Source: Lewinella sp039816955 (GTDB lineage Bacteria > Bacteroidota > Bacteroidia > Chitinophagales > Saprospiraceae). Taken from it: a DNA stretch of 27,907 bases. The position numbers were made by a program, and so were the translations under genes. Location: assembly GCA_039816955.1 (NCBI GenBank), contig JBCBWU010000090.1, forward strand, positions 1 to 27,907, in the 5' to 3' direction. The notes below the pieces were generated by a model that searched no databases, was not told the origin of the DNA, and saw only the letters and a list, made by a program, of their open reading frames with translations. Numbering within the stretch: the first letter of the stretch is position 1; each line of letters starts with the position of its first letter. Positions 17,290-25,800 of this stretch are shown here, one piece after another.

Positions 17290-17297
17290 CTCCATTG

Positions 17298-17326
17298 TAA
17301 TTCTAATTCTTACCCTAATTCTAATT
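17298..17326. repeat. 11-bp direct repeat at a convergent gene junction
   Basis: TAATTCTAATT occurs at 17298-17308 and again at 17316-17326, 18 bp apart start to start. The first copy lies in the 31-bp gap between the convergent metallophosphoesterase and methyltransferase genes, and the second runs into the end of the methyltransferase gene. It is AT-rich and has no dyad symmetry strong enough for a terminator. It is probably a local slippage product. Confidence 0.6.
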
Positions 17327-18127
17327 TTCACCTCGCTTTACCGCCAAATAATAATGATCACTTCCCCAAGCGGCCCAGGACCAACCATTGACCACGCTTT
17401 CCAGCCGATCGAGCATTCCTAGTAATCGTGGCCGCTTTTGAAAAAAAGGCTCTAAATAGGAAGGAGGAGTGAAGAAACCGATGGGCCGAATAACGGGACT
17501 GGTGTAGGGCTCTAAGTTCCGGAGTATGTCACTAGGGCTGTAGTACCAAGTAGGAATACTGCTATTGTCCTCAAGTCGGGCGATGCTTGGTGTTCGGCTT
17601 ATTCGCCGCCAGGCAGTAGCAAATTGTCCTTTGAGGGAAAAGTAGAGTGTCTCCCACCAGCAGAAACGCCCCATGATGACCAATACTAACCAACCTCCTG
17701 GTCGGACTAGGCTGGAAGATTTGGCTAGAAAGGTCTTGAGTTCTTCCGGGGATAGGCAATTTAAGCCTCCAAAGTTAGAGAAGACCAAGTCGTAACTCCT
17801 GTCTAGATCAAGATCCGTTATGGATTGGCATTCAAAATCTAAGCGCTGTTGAACCTCAACGGGGAGCCGTTTAGCCTTCATTTGCGCTACGCTCACCATC
17901 TCTGACGAAATATCGGTAGCCAAGACTGTTTTACCGTTTCTTGCCATCCAAGCAGCGTCCACACCAGTACCACAATTGATTTCTAAAACATCTTGAATAT
18001 CAGTGTCTTGAAGGATCTGACTAAGGTTTTTGTAGACCTGTTGCCGCTGCAGCTTACCCGTCTGTGTTTCCGTAAAGGTGGCATCGTAGTCCTGCGCAAC
18101 ATGATCAAATGGTTGACTTTGGCTCAT
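17321..18127 (-). CDS. class I SAM-dependent methyltransferase
   Basis: I start it at the ATG 18127-18125, five nucleotides after the upstream radical SAM stop, giving 268 residues. A longer in-frame start lies inside the radical SAM gene and adds an unlikely cysteine- and histidine-rich leader. Motif I is VLEINCGTGVDA (47-58), with Asn in place of the more usual Gly at one position. ATDIS with Asp72 is the ribose-binding acid. DLVFSNFGGLNCL (113-125) is the motif IV region, where NFGGLN is typical of small-molecule methyltransferases. It sits immediately behind a B12 radical SAM gene, as does the methyltransferase at 11551-12312, though the two are not close in sequence. It ends the three-gene minus-strand operon. 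Confidence 0.87.
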   Translation of the reverse strand: MSQSQPFDHVAQDYDATFTETQTGKLQRQQVYKNLSQILQDTDIQDVLEINCGTGVDAAWMARNGKTVLATDISSEMVSVAQMKAKRLPVEVQQRLDFECQSITDLDLDRSYDLVFSNFGGLNCLSPEELKTFLAKSSSLVRPGGWLVLVIMGRFCWWETLYFSLKGQFATAWRRISRTPSIARLEDNSSIPTWYYSPSDILRNLEPYTSPVIRPIGFFTPPSYLEPFFQKRPRLLGMLDRLESVVNGWSWAAWGSDHYYLAVKRGEN

Positions 18128-18132
18128 GCGAC

Positions 18133-19599
18133 TTAAGATTGGTCCGTTTCTAATTGGCGCAAGCGTTGCCGGTCGATGATCATGGCAGGTAGATAGTACG
18201 CAGTGGCTAACACAGAACGCAGTTTCCACTTATTGATGGAGCTAGGTTTAGCCAGGAGGCTGCGGAAGTTATCCCAACCTTGTTGCAAGCGAAATACCTT
18301 ATGCACATAACGATGCAAGCGACGATAAAAGGCCGGTGAGAAGGTACCTCGGTACATCATGGCCAAGTCGTCCGAATCCGTCCAGTTTTGCTTTTCTTGC
18401 AATTGAGCTTTGACCGTATCGTAAAACTTAGTGCCGGGTAGGGGATAGGAAACCGATATGCCAATATCATCGGGAACGAGATCCCTGACCATTTGGATGG
18501 TCTTCTCAATATCTTCTTTGGTTTCACCCAAATAGCCAAATTGCAGGAAGAAGCCCACCCGTACGCCTTGTTGCTTGAGTAGGCGGGTAGCCTCGTAAAT
18601 TTGTTCTACATCGGTGCCTTTATCCATCGCATCCAAGATGTGTTGGGATCCGGATTCTGCGCCCACCCAAACTTCGTCTAATCCAGATTCTGCCAACGCT
18701 TGGATGGTATCTTCTTTCAAAAGTAAATCTACCCGCGATTGGATCTTGTAGCGAGGCTTCACGCCTAGGGCCTTGATCTCCTCGTTAAACGCTTGCACCC
18801 AGCCTGGTTTCAGGCCAAAGATGTCATCACATACCCAAAAATACGCTGCTCCTTGTTCCTGAATGAGCATTGCCATTTCCTCGGCCACCCGTTTCGGTGA
18901 ACGGGAATTATAGCGGTTACCATAAATAGGCTTTGCGCACCAGTTGCACTTGTAGGGACAACCTCTGGTGGTGGCGATATTGAGCGAAAAGAAACCGCGG
19001 CCTTGTTGCCATATTTCGCGATAGCCGCCAAATTCCACTAGATCCCAGGCAGGGTCCGGGAGGTCATCTAATTGCCGCAGTACCGGACGCCGGGCATTCT
19101 TGATGAGTTTATCATCTTCCAGAAAAGCTACTCCCAGGATACTCTTTGCGGTAGCGACTTCTCCATTCTGTAGGAGGTCACAAAGTTCAGCTAGTGTCAG
19201 TTCACCTTCGCCCTGGATGATGAAGTCAGCACCAGCCCTAAGGTAAATTTCCGGGTGATCGGTGGAGTCAGAACTACAGACCACGATGTGCTTAACGGTA
19301 GGCCGAGCCATCTCGATCATCTCCAAGGCAGCGTCCCGCATTACGGTCAGGCACATCTTACTTAGGTAGTTGAAGCCATCGTCGTAAATCACTAGAAAAT
19401 CTGGTGTGTCTACTAGATGTGGTGCCAATTCCTGGGCAGAATGAACCAGATTGGTATCAAAGAGGCGAACGTCATAACCATTGGAACGCATGAGCGAAGC
19501 CGCGTAAATGGTTCCGTAGGGTGGATATGGACGTTGGTCCTCCCATTGTTTACTATCGAAACGATAGAAATAAGCATTGGTGAAAAGTACCTTGCTCAT
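18133..19599 (-). CDS. B12-binding-domain radical SAM protein (third of three)
   Basis: The 488-residue protein shares the plan of the one at 12309-13751: an N-terminal RPYPPYGTIYAASLM stretch, a cobalamin-binding-type domain to about residue 150, and a radical SAM core with CPYKCNWC (Cys214, Cys218, Cys221) and GAESGSQHI near 320. A clear departure is in the B12 domain. The usual VVLGGP turn reads VVCSSDSTDH (about 106-115), while GEGE is kept at 130-133. This may alter how cobalamin or its lower ligand is held. It likely methylates or rearranges an intermediate of the glycan or glycolipid pathway, but nothing in the sequence names the substrate. The gene lies 9 bp after the nucleotidyltransferase-like gene and 5 bp before its methyltransferase partner. 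Confidence 0.92.
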   Translation of the reverse strand: MSKVLFTNAYFYRFDSKQWEDQRPYPPYGTIYAASLMRSNGYDVRLFDTNLVHSAQELAPHLVDTPDFLVIYDDGFNYLSKMCLTVMRDAALEMIEMARPTVKHIVVCSSDSTDHPEIYLRAGADFIIQGEGELTLAELCDLLQNGEVATAKSILGVAFLEDDKLIKNARRPVLRQLDDLPDPAWDLVEFGGYREIWQQGRGFFSLNIATTRGCPYKCNWCAKPIYGNRYNSRSPKRVAEEMAMLIQEQGAAYFWVCDDIFGLKPGWVQAFNEEIKALGVKPRYKIQSRVDLLLKEDTIQALAESGLDEVWVGAESGSQHILDAMDKGTDVEQIYEATRLLKQQGVRVGFFLQFGYLGETKEDIEKTIQMVRDLVPDDIGISVSYPLPGTKFYDTVKAQLQEKQNWTDSDDLAMMYRGTFSPAFYRRLHRYVHKVFRLQQGWDNFRSLLAKPSSINKWKLRSVLATAYYLPAMIIDRQRLRQLETDQS

Positions 19600-19608
19600 G
19601 ATTGCTTA

Positions 19609-20601
19609 CTACTCGGTTGGTGCGGAAAGTGGATTGAGTGCGGAGCGGTCTAATCGTACCTGATGCCGTTCCTCAAATGCTGTAATACGTTTCTCAAGTT
19701 CGGATAATACGCGGTTTTGAAAATCTTGTGGGTGGTGCTTAGATACGTAAGGGCGGGACTTCAAAGCCGTCGCAAACTTTTCGGGTTCAAATGTAGCGAA
19801 TTTCTGTTGCCAAAACTTGAGGGTGCGTCGGTAGAAGAAAGTGTCAAGTCGTTCTCCTAGTTGCCCCTGTAGTATCCATTCTAGAAAACGCTGTGTACGA
19901 CTTTCTTTAACTGGAATGGTTTTTTGCGTGTCACGCGCTGGGAAATTTGGATAGTATTGCTTGGTCCAGGCGTTGGCCTGTAAAAAGCGATCGTATATAG
20001 ACTTGCTATACAGTGGAGTTAAGGTTGCTACCTCCGTAGCCGTAAACTGATTTTGTTCCTCAATGGTTAAATGATCCTCATCAACAAAGTAATTGACACA
20101 GAAGTACTTGTGCGAATTAAACAGTACTATTTTTTTGAAAAGTACTAAAAGTGTCCGGCTCACCCACAGGCGGCCCGGCTTAGTGATGATAAAATAGTCG
20201 ATGTCCCCATCCTTAGGCATTACATTTTTGGACAAGGCTCCCGATAAGAAAACACCACGCACAAAAGGAAATCGCCGAATGAGGTGACTCATGCGATAGG
20301 CGTGTCGAATGTACCGCTCGGCTCTCTGGTTGTTATCAATGCGTTTTTCTACCCAATCCGGGCGGTTTTGACAACTGTAAAACCCTTGACAATTATAGAT
20401 CAAACCACGTTCAATTGCATCGGCCAGATGCTTCTCTAGATCGTTTTTGGTGAAGCTTTCGCCGCGACACAAGTCCTGGATTTCTTCTAATTTCAACGGA
20501 TAAGAAAAGATCTCAAAGTAGAGTAAGGGATGCAGAATCCGCTGTAGAGGATGACTGATGGCTAAGGCTTCAGAACGGTATGGGCCAGGATTGTTCAGCA
20601 T
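19609..20601 (-). CDS. nucleotidyltransferase-fold protein with N-terminal winged-helix-like region
   Basis: With the ATG at 20601 the protein has 330 residues. Residues about 18-85 look like a small helical, winged-helix-type domain ending in RGLIYNCQGFYS. A pol-beta-type nucleotidyltransferase core follows: SGALSKN at 120-126 fits the G-S-x-S loop, and GDIDYFII (132-139) gives the metal-binding Asp133 and Asp135. A later acidic stretch, VDED near 173-176, may supply the third carboxylate. The reaction could be nucleotide transfer to a sugar phosphate, protein or small molecule; the sequence does not decide. The reading frame stays open 228 bp further upstream, so a longer protein is possible. 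It leads an operon with a radical SAM enzyme and a methyltransferase. Confidence 0.75.
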   Translation of the reverse strand: MLNNPGPYRSEALAISHPLQRILHPLLYFEIFSYPLKLEEIQDLCRGESFTKNDLEKHLADAIERGLIYNCQGFYSCQNRPDWVEKRIDNNQRAERYIRHAYRMSHLIRRFPFVRGVFLSGALSKNVMPKDGDIDYFIITKPGRLWVSRTLLVLFKKIVLFNSHKYFCVNYFVDEDHLTIEEQNQFTATEVATLTPLYSKSIYDRFLQANAWTKQYYPNFPARDTQKTIPVKESRTQRFLEWILQGQLGERLDTFFYRRTLKFWQQKFATFEPEKFATALKSRPYVSKHHPQDFQNRVLSELEKRITAFEERHQVRLDRSALNPLSAPTE

Positions 20602-20781
20602 CGGAGTTAATGAGTAGAAAAACGGGCGGCGGCAATGGCTTATACCTACAATAACATCACAATTATTCACAAGTTGTTGCCATCCGAACCCAAGCAAGGA
20701 TAAGTAAAATATGACTAATCTTGAAAAAATCTCTTGCTGGAAATAACGGAACTGGCGGCAATCCGCTAATTTACGGCCTTG

Positions 20782-20811
20782 CAAATCCACCTTGAAGGTC
20801 CTAAAATACAA
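20782..20811 (-). promoter_or_regulatory. weak candidate promoter for the nucleotidyltransferase-radical SAM operon
   Basis: On the minus strand TGGATTTG (20789-20782) matches TAnnTTTG with one mismatch, and TTG (20811-20809) lies 19 nt upstream. This would give a leader of about 170 nt before the start at 20601. The remaining 20602-20815 gap holds no clear hairpin, cobalamin riboswitch motif or small gene. With one mismatch and a long leader, this is only a candidate. Confidence 0.25.
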
Positions 20812-20815
20812 GTCC

Positions 20816-22645
20816 ATGTCATTGGCCAACCGAATAATGGTTTTTTTGTGGGGGGCAATCTTTATTACCCTCCTGGTGAAAGTGCCATCCTTGGTTGACC
20901 AGTTTCACGTCAGCCGTTTTGTGGTGGCTAGTGTGTTTTGTGTCTGGGGCGTTTTGGCCGTTCTGCCAGCACTCAAAAAAGTATCGCTGACGGGTATGGA
21001 TGCCTTGTTGTTTGCTTTCTACGCCTGGCATTTAGTTTCAGTGCTGTGGGCTGACAATTTTGGCGAAGCTATATTCGCGAGCCAGAAGTACCTGCTTTTT
21101 GCGATCTTGTTTTTGTGTTTTAGGCAGGTGTTAGAAGAAGAAAAGAGCTATCGCGATCGGATATTTCCAATGATCGCTGCGTGCAGTATACTGGTTTGTA
21201 TCGTGGTGCTTACGCAAATTCTTCAACAACTGGGAGCAGAAGGTTTAGCAGATAAGGGGATTTATAAAATCATCGGCCATGCTGGACACAAAAACTTGAC
21301 CGCTTCCTATCTCTTCCTCATGCTGGGGTTTCTCCTGTATTGGTTGCGTGAACACAGCCGTAAGCCTTGGTATTTACTGTTGTTGGTTGCGGTAGGGGTG
21401 TTGATGCTCATGCTGCGCAGCCGGGCCGTATTCTTGGCGGTGATGATCGGTGGATTCATCTATGGCTTGTATCTCCTGGCCAGCAGGGAATCGGCTTTAA
21501 TTAATACTTATCGCCGTCTGCTTACGGCCATGTTTACGGTGGTGTTAATCACCTTCATCGGACTAATATTTACGGGGATAGGTAAGCAGTATGTAAGTTA
21601 TATCAACCCCATGAACTATATGGAAAGCGCCTCGGCTACGGAGCGTTTATTCGTTTGGTCGAAGACGGTTGACCTAATTGAAGATCGGCCGGTATTGGGT
21701 TACGGTGCGGGAAATTGGAAACTGTTTTTCCCAAGCAAGAGCATTGAAGGCGGCTACCGCTTAATGGAGAAGGACCTTGTTTTTACGCGTACGCACAACG
21801 ACTTTTTGGAGATAGCGGCCGAGGTCGGCCTACCGGGCTTGGCCCTCTATCTGGGCATATTCTTTTCAGCACTCATTGACTGTTACCGCGGCTTTCGCAA
21901 AGCCAAAGCTGCTTATCGAAGTCGTTGGGTGGTCTTGGTAATCATGCTAATTGGCTACATGATCATTTCCTTTTTTGATTTTCCGAAGGAACGAATCGAG
22001 CACCTCACTATTTTGGCCTTGTTACTCGCCTTTGTTTTCTATCAGGGCAAAGCCAATGAGTCTGCTTTAACTGGCCGTCTAAGGCTGACTAGCAATAGCG
22101 CACGATATGGCCTGAGCGGCATCTTACTGCTGTTATTGTTAATCAATATTCCGGTAGGCTATCATCGTTTCATTGGCGACCAAGCCAGTTTGGTTATCCT
22201 AAGTAATAGGGGAGGAGAGCAATTAGAATCCATTCGACGGCAAGTTCAACGAGCCGAGTCCGATTGGTATGATGTAGACCCGATGGTAGTGCCACTAAGT
22301 TGGTACGAAGGGGTCGCTCACTACGTAAACAATGATTACACTGCCGCTGAGCCGCGTTTTGCCAAGGCTTATGATATAAACCCGTACAATTTTAATGTGG
22401 TCAATAATTATGCTAGCACTCTGGTTCAATTAAAGGAATACGAACGAGCGATTCCACTATACCGGCAAGCATTGGAGATTAACCCGCGCTTTGAGGATGG
22501 GATGTTCAATCTAGCCTATTCCTTATTCCAATTAGGGGAATATAATGAGGCGCTGGAGTTGGTGAATAAGACCACTAAGAACGCAGAAAGGAAGCGCGTT
22601 TTTCTACAAGAGATTGAAACAGCTATACAATCTACAAGCAACTAA
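20816..22645 (+). CDS. O-antigen polymerase/ligase (Wzy/WaaL-type) with C-terminal TPRs
   Basis: I chose ATG 20816 (609 residues); the longer frame begins with TTG at 20792. About 12 hydrophobic segments run from residue 8 to about 445. Between them, at about 325-342, lies the hallmark loop RTHNDFLEIAAEVGLPGL of the Wzy_C/O-antigen ligase family. The hydrophilic loop preceding it (YGAGNWKLFFPS) is also typical. The C-terminal 110 residues contain at least two tetratricopeptide repeats (YDINPYNFNVVNNYAS and LEINPRFEDGMFNLAY). These enzymes join lipid-linked repeat units into polymer, or ligate glycan to a lipid or protein on the periplasmic side. TPR-bearing members of this family also include protein O-glycosylation ligases, so ligase versus polymerase is open. 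Confidence 0.88.
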   Translation: MSLANRIMVFLWGAIFITLLVKVPSLVDQFHVSRFVVASVFCVWGVLAVLPALKKVSLTGMDALLFAFYAWHLVSVLWADNFGEAIFASQKYLLFAILFLCFRQVLEEEKSYRDRIFPMIAACSILVCIVVLTQILQQLGAEGLADKGIYKIIGHAGHKNLTASYLFLMLGFLLYWLREHSRKPWYLLLLVAVGVLMLMLRSRAVFLAVMIGGFIYGLYLLASRESALINTYRRLLTAMFTVVLITFIGLIFTGIGKQYVSYINPMNYMESASATERLFVWSKTVDLIEDRPVLGYGAGNWKLFFPSKSIEGGYRLMEKDLVFTRTHNDFLEIAAEVGLPGLALYLGIFFSALIDCYRGFRKAKAAYRSRWVVLVIMLIGYMIISFFDFPKERIEHLTILALLLAFVFYQGKANESALTGRLRLTSNSARYGLSGILLLLLLINIPVGYHRFIGDQASLVILSNRGGEQLESIRRQVQRAESDWYDVDPMVVPLSWYEGVAHYVNNDYTAAEPRFAKAYDINPYNFNVVNNYASTLVQLKEYERAIPLYRQALEINPRFEDGMFNLAYSLFQLGEYNEALELVNKTTKNAERKRVFLQEIETAIQSTSN

Positions 22646-22752
22646 ATTCATTTTCACTCATTAATTTTCCCAATCCACTGGATTTGGCCAGTCATTCTTG
22701 CAGCGGAAAAGGAGAAAAATTGTATTTTAGGGCGATTGTGACGACAAGCGTG

Positions 22753-22782
22753 TTGTTTTGAGTGATAGCACCCTTATTTTTG
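22753..22782 (+). promoter_or_regulatory. Bacteroidota-type promoter of the giant secreted protein
   Basis: TATTTTTG at 22775-22782 is an exact TAnnTTTG match. TTG at 22753-22755 lies 19 nt upstream of it. Transcription would begin near 22789 and leave a leader of only about 16 nt before ATG 22805. No Shine-Dalgarno sequence precedes the ATG. The gap 22646-22804 holds nothing else that I recognise. Confidence 0.55.
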
Positions 22783-22804
22783 GTTATTTCTGCATAGTAA
22801 TCTC

Positions 22805-25800
22805 ATGGAAAAGTTAAAAGGAATCTTCCTGGGCCTCCTCTTTGTTCTTGTTTGTACAAGCACGGCGTGGAGCCAAATTTCCCTCTCTCCTAATAGTGGC
22901 GACGCCGGCACCTCTTTTAGTGTCACCATTACCGGGGCTGCATTTGCTGGTAGCAGTACAATGCAGTGTGTTGAAGTATCAGACGGCACCACTACATTTA
23001 GCTTTAATGCTTCCTCGCCAGCTTCGCCAACCATGTCCATTACCGGAACCATGAACATTCCTGCAAATGCCCGACCTGGTTCAGGGTATAATGTAACGGT
23101 GTACAGTAACAACAGTTGTAGTGGGGGAGTGGATGGTAGTTGCACCGATTGCTTCACGGTCAATTCACCCAATAACATTTCAGCATCACCCGATAGCGGT
23201 GAGCAGGATTCGTCTTTTGGGGTAACAATTACAGCTGTTGGTTTCCAATTTGTGGGGACTCCTACGACTCAATGTGTGGAAATCTACAATAACACCACCA
23301 GCTACACCTTCAATGGCAGTAGCGCAGCTTCTCCTACTAGCACACTCTCAGGAACATTGAATCTTCCTTTGAATGCACCGCCAGGACTATACAATGCAGT
23401 AGTTTACGACAACTTGGGTGGAATCTGTAGTGGTTCCTACACTGGAAGTTGCGTGGAATGCTTTACTGTCAATGCTATTCCACAGGTCACTTCCTTGTCA
23501 CCCAACAGTGGTGATCGTGGCGATTCCTTTGGCGTCACCATTACGGGTTTAGCCACGAGTTGGTCTGGTACACACTGTGTTGAAATATCGAATGCGACAA
23601 CGACACTTACCTTTCCCGCAACAGCTAACTCCAATACGGAGCTGGTGGGGACAATTGATATACCACTCGATGCGAGTGTGGGTAACGATTACGATGTAGT
23701 TGTTTATGCGGATGATAGTGGTGTGTGTGCTGGTAGCACGGATGGCGATTGTACGAACTGCTTTGCGGTAACTGAGCCAGCACCTATGGGTGATATTACG
23801 CCCAACCCTAACCAAGGAAATGCCGGAGAAACCTTTGGCGTAACCCTTACGGGCATCGGCACGTCTTGGGCCAGTTTGACCTCACATTGTGTGGAGATAT
23901 TTGACGATGCAGAAAATACAATCATCCAGTTCACTACAGACGTCGCTTCTACTGATTTCAATTTCATGAGCGGGTCCTTGTCCATCCCATTTGCTACTCC
24001 TGCTGGTTTCTACAATATGCGGGTGTACGACCGCAATGATGGAGTATGTAGCGATGCCTTGGACGGTAGTTGTACAGATTGTTTCCAAATCTTGCCACCC
24101 CTGCCACCGAGTGTGACCGCCATCTCGCCCAATAGTGGTGATCGTGGCGATTCCTTTGGTGTGACCATTACTGGTAATAACACCAGCTGGTCTGGTACGC
24201 ATTGTGTAGTTATCTCGAATGCGTCTACTACGCTGACCTTCACAGGCACGGCCAATTCCAATACTGAATTGGTTGGAACATTAGATATTCCCCTTGACGC
24301 TTTCGCTGCTAGTGATTATGACATAACGGTTTATGCTGATCCCACCGGAGACTGTAATGGTGATACGGATGGTACTTGTACTGATTGCTTTGCGGTGACT
24401 ACTCCTACGCCGATGGGGAATATTATTCCCAACCCGGACACCGAACTTGCGGGTGAAACTTTTGGTGTTTCTCTTACTGGCTTAGGAACAAGTTGGGCAA
24501 GCTTAACCTCTCATTGTGTAGAGATATATGACAATAGCGAAACCACGATAATTCAGTTTACGATGAACGTGGCCTCCGCCGACTTTAACTTCATGACGGG
24601 TACTGTTTCACTGCCCTTCGCTACTCCAGCTGGTTTTTACAATATTCGAGTGTATGACCGCAACGATGGCGTGTGTGAGGGCTCCTTGGATGGTAATTGC
24701 ACGGATTGCTTCGAAGTTTTGGAAGCTATCTGTCCAACACCAGTATTGAACTTATCTCCTGAGTCCTTCTGTGCAAATGATGATGTTGTGATGGGCTTGG
24801 GGGGTGGTAGTCCAGTAGGCGGAGTTTACAGTGGCCCTGGCGTGACAGATGATGGCAATGGGGAAACTTACAGCTTTGATGCGGCTGCAGCTGGTGCGGG
24901 TATACACATTATTACGTATAGCCTGACATTGAGCGATGACTGTATGGTATCGGCTAGTGGTGAGGTAGTTGTGTTGCCGCTTGCCACCGCCACTTTTACC
25001 GCGCTTGATGATCTGTGTGTTGACGCAGGTGCCCAGAACGGTCTAGGGGGCGGCGAACCTATTGGCGGAGTATATAGCGGCCCTGGCGTGACGGATGATG
25101 GCAATGGGGAAACCTATAGCTTTGATCCTGCTGCAGCTGGTGTAGGTGTGCATGATATTTCTTATACCTATGATCCGAGTCTCGAAGCACAAGGCCCCAT
25201 TCTAGGCTTCGGAAGTTCCTTTATTGGAGAAATGATGGGGGATCGTTTTGGTCAATCATCTGATATATCTCAAGATGGCACTACCTTCGCTGTACGGACG
25301 AGCGCTGGCGACGATACGTCAGGAGGTACCGCCATCGGCCTGGTGGGGACATTCCGGATAACAGACTTTTGCCCGGATCCTATCACAGTTGTGGATCAAG
25401 TAGAGGTCTTTGACCGACCAGAAGTAAATTTAACAACGGTAGCTGGCTATTGCTTGGATGCTCCGATAGCGAATGCTTCTTTGACGGGCGGTTCTCCTTC
25501 GGGAGGTGTCTACAGTGGCCCCGGCGTGACTGATCTGGGTAACGGTACGCAGTATAACTTCGATCCAATGGCCGTAGGGACTGGTGTAATCACCATTACT
25601 TACACCTTTACTGACGCAAATGGCTGTGTAAACAGTGCCACCAGCGATATCGAAGTATTTGATTGCGCCTTTGAGGTAACTGATCCTTGTGCTTGTCTGG
25701 ATAATGCTACGATCATCGATCTGGATGCTGGCACGGGGGGCGATGATGGACAATTCTCAGAAGTGGTTTCCGTTTCGAATGCTACTGGAGGCATGCTACC

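Noticed and set aside
17290..17320. Bidirectional terminator between convergent genes
   Set aside because: The 31-bp gap is AT-rich with an 11-bp direct repeat but no inverted repeat that could form a stem.
20602..20815. Possible cobalamin riboswitch ahead of the B12-dependent radical SAM genes
   Set aside because: I found no B12-box-like sequence or matching helices in this 214-bp gap, and the 33-nt leader upstream of 16311 is too short to hold one.
22673..22695. Small inverted repeat ACTGG/CCAGT after the Wzy/WaaL-like gene as a terminator
   Set aside because: The stem is only 5 bp and no T-run follows, so it does not qualify as an intrinsic terminator.
22877..25660. Repeated blocks that might suggest a CRISPR array or satellite DNA
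   Set aside because: The repeats are in frame, about 100 codons long and diverge like protein modules. There are no short, even repeats with unique spacers.
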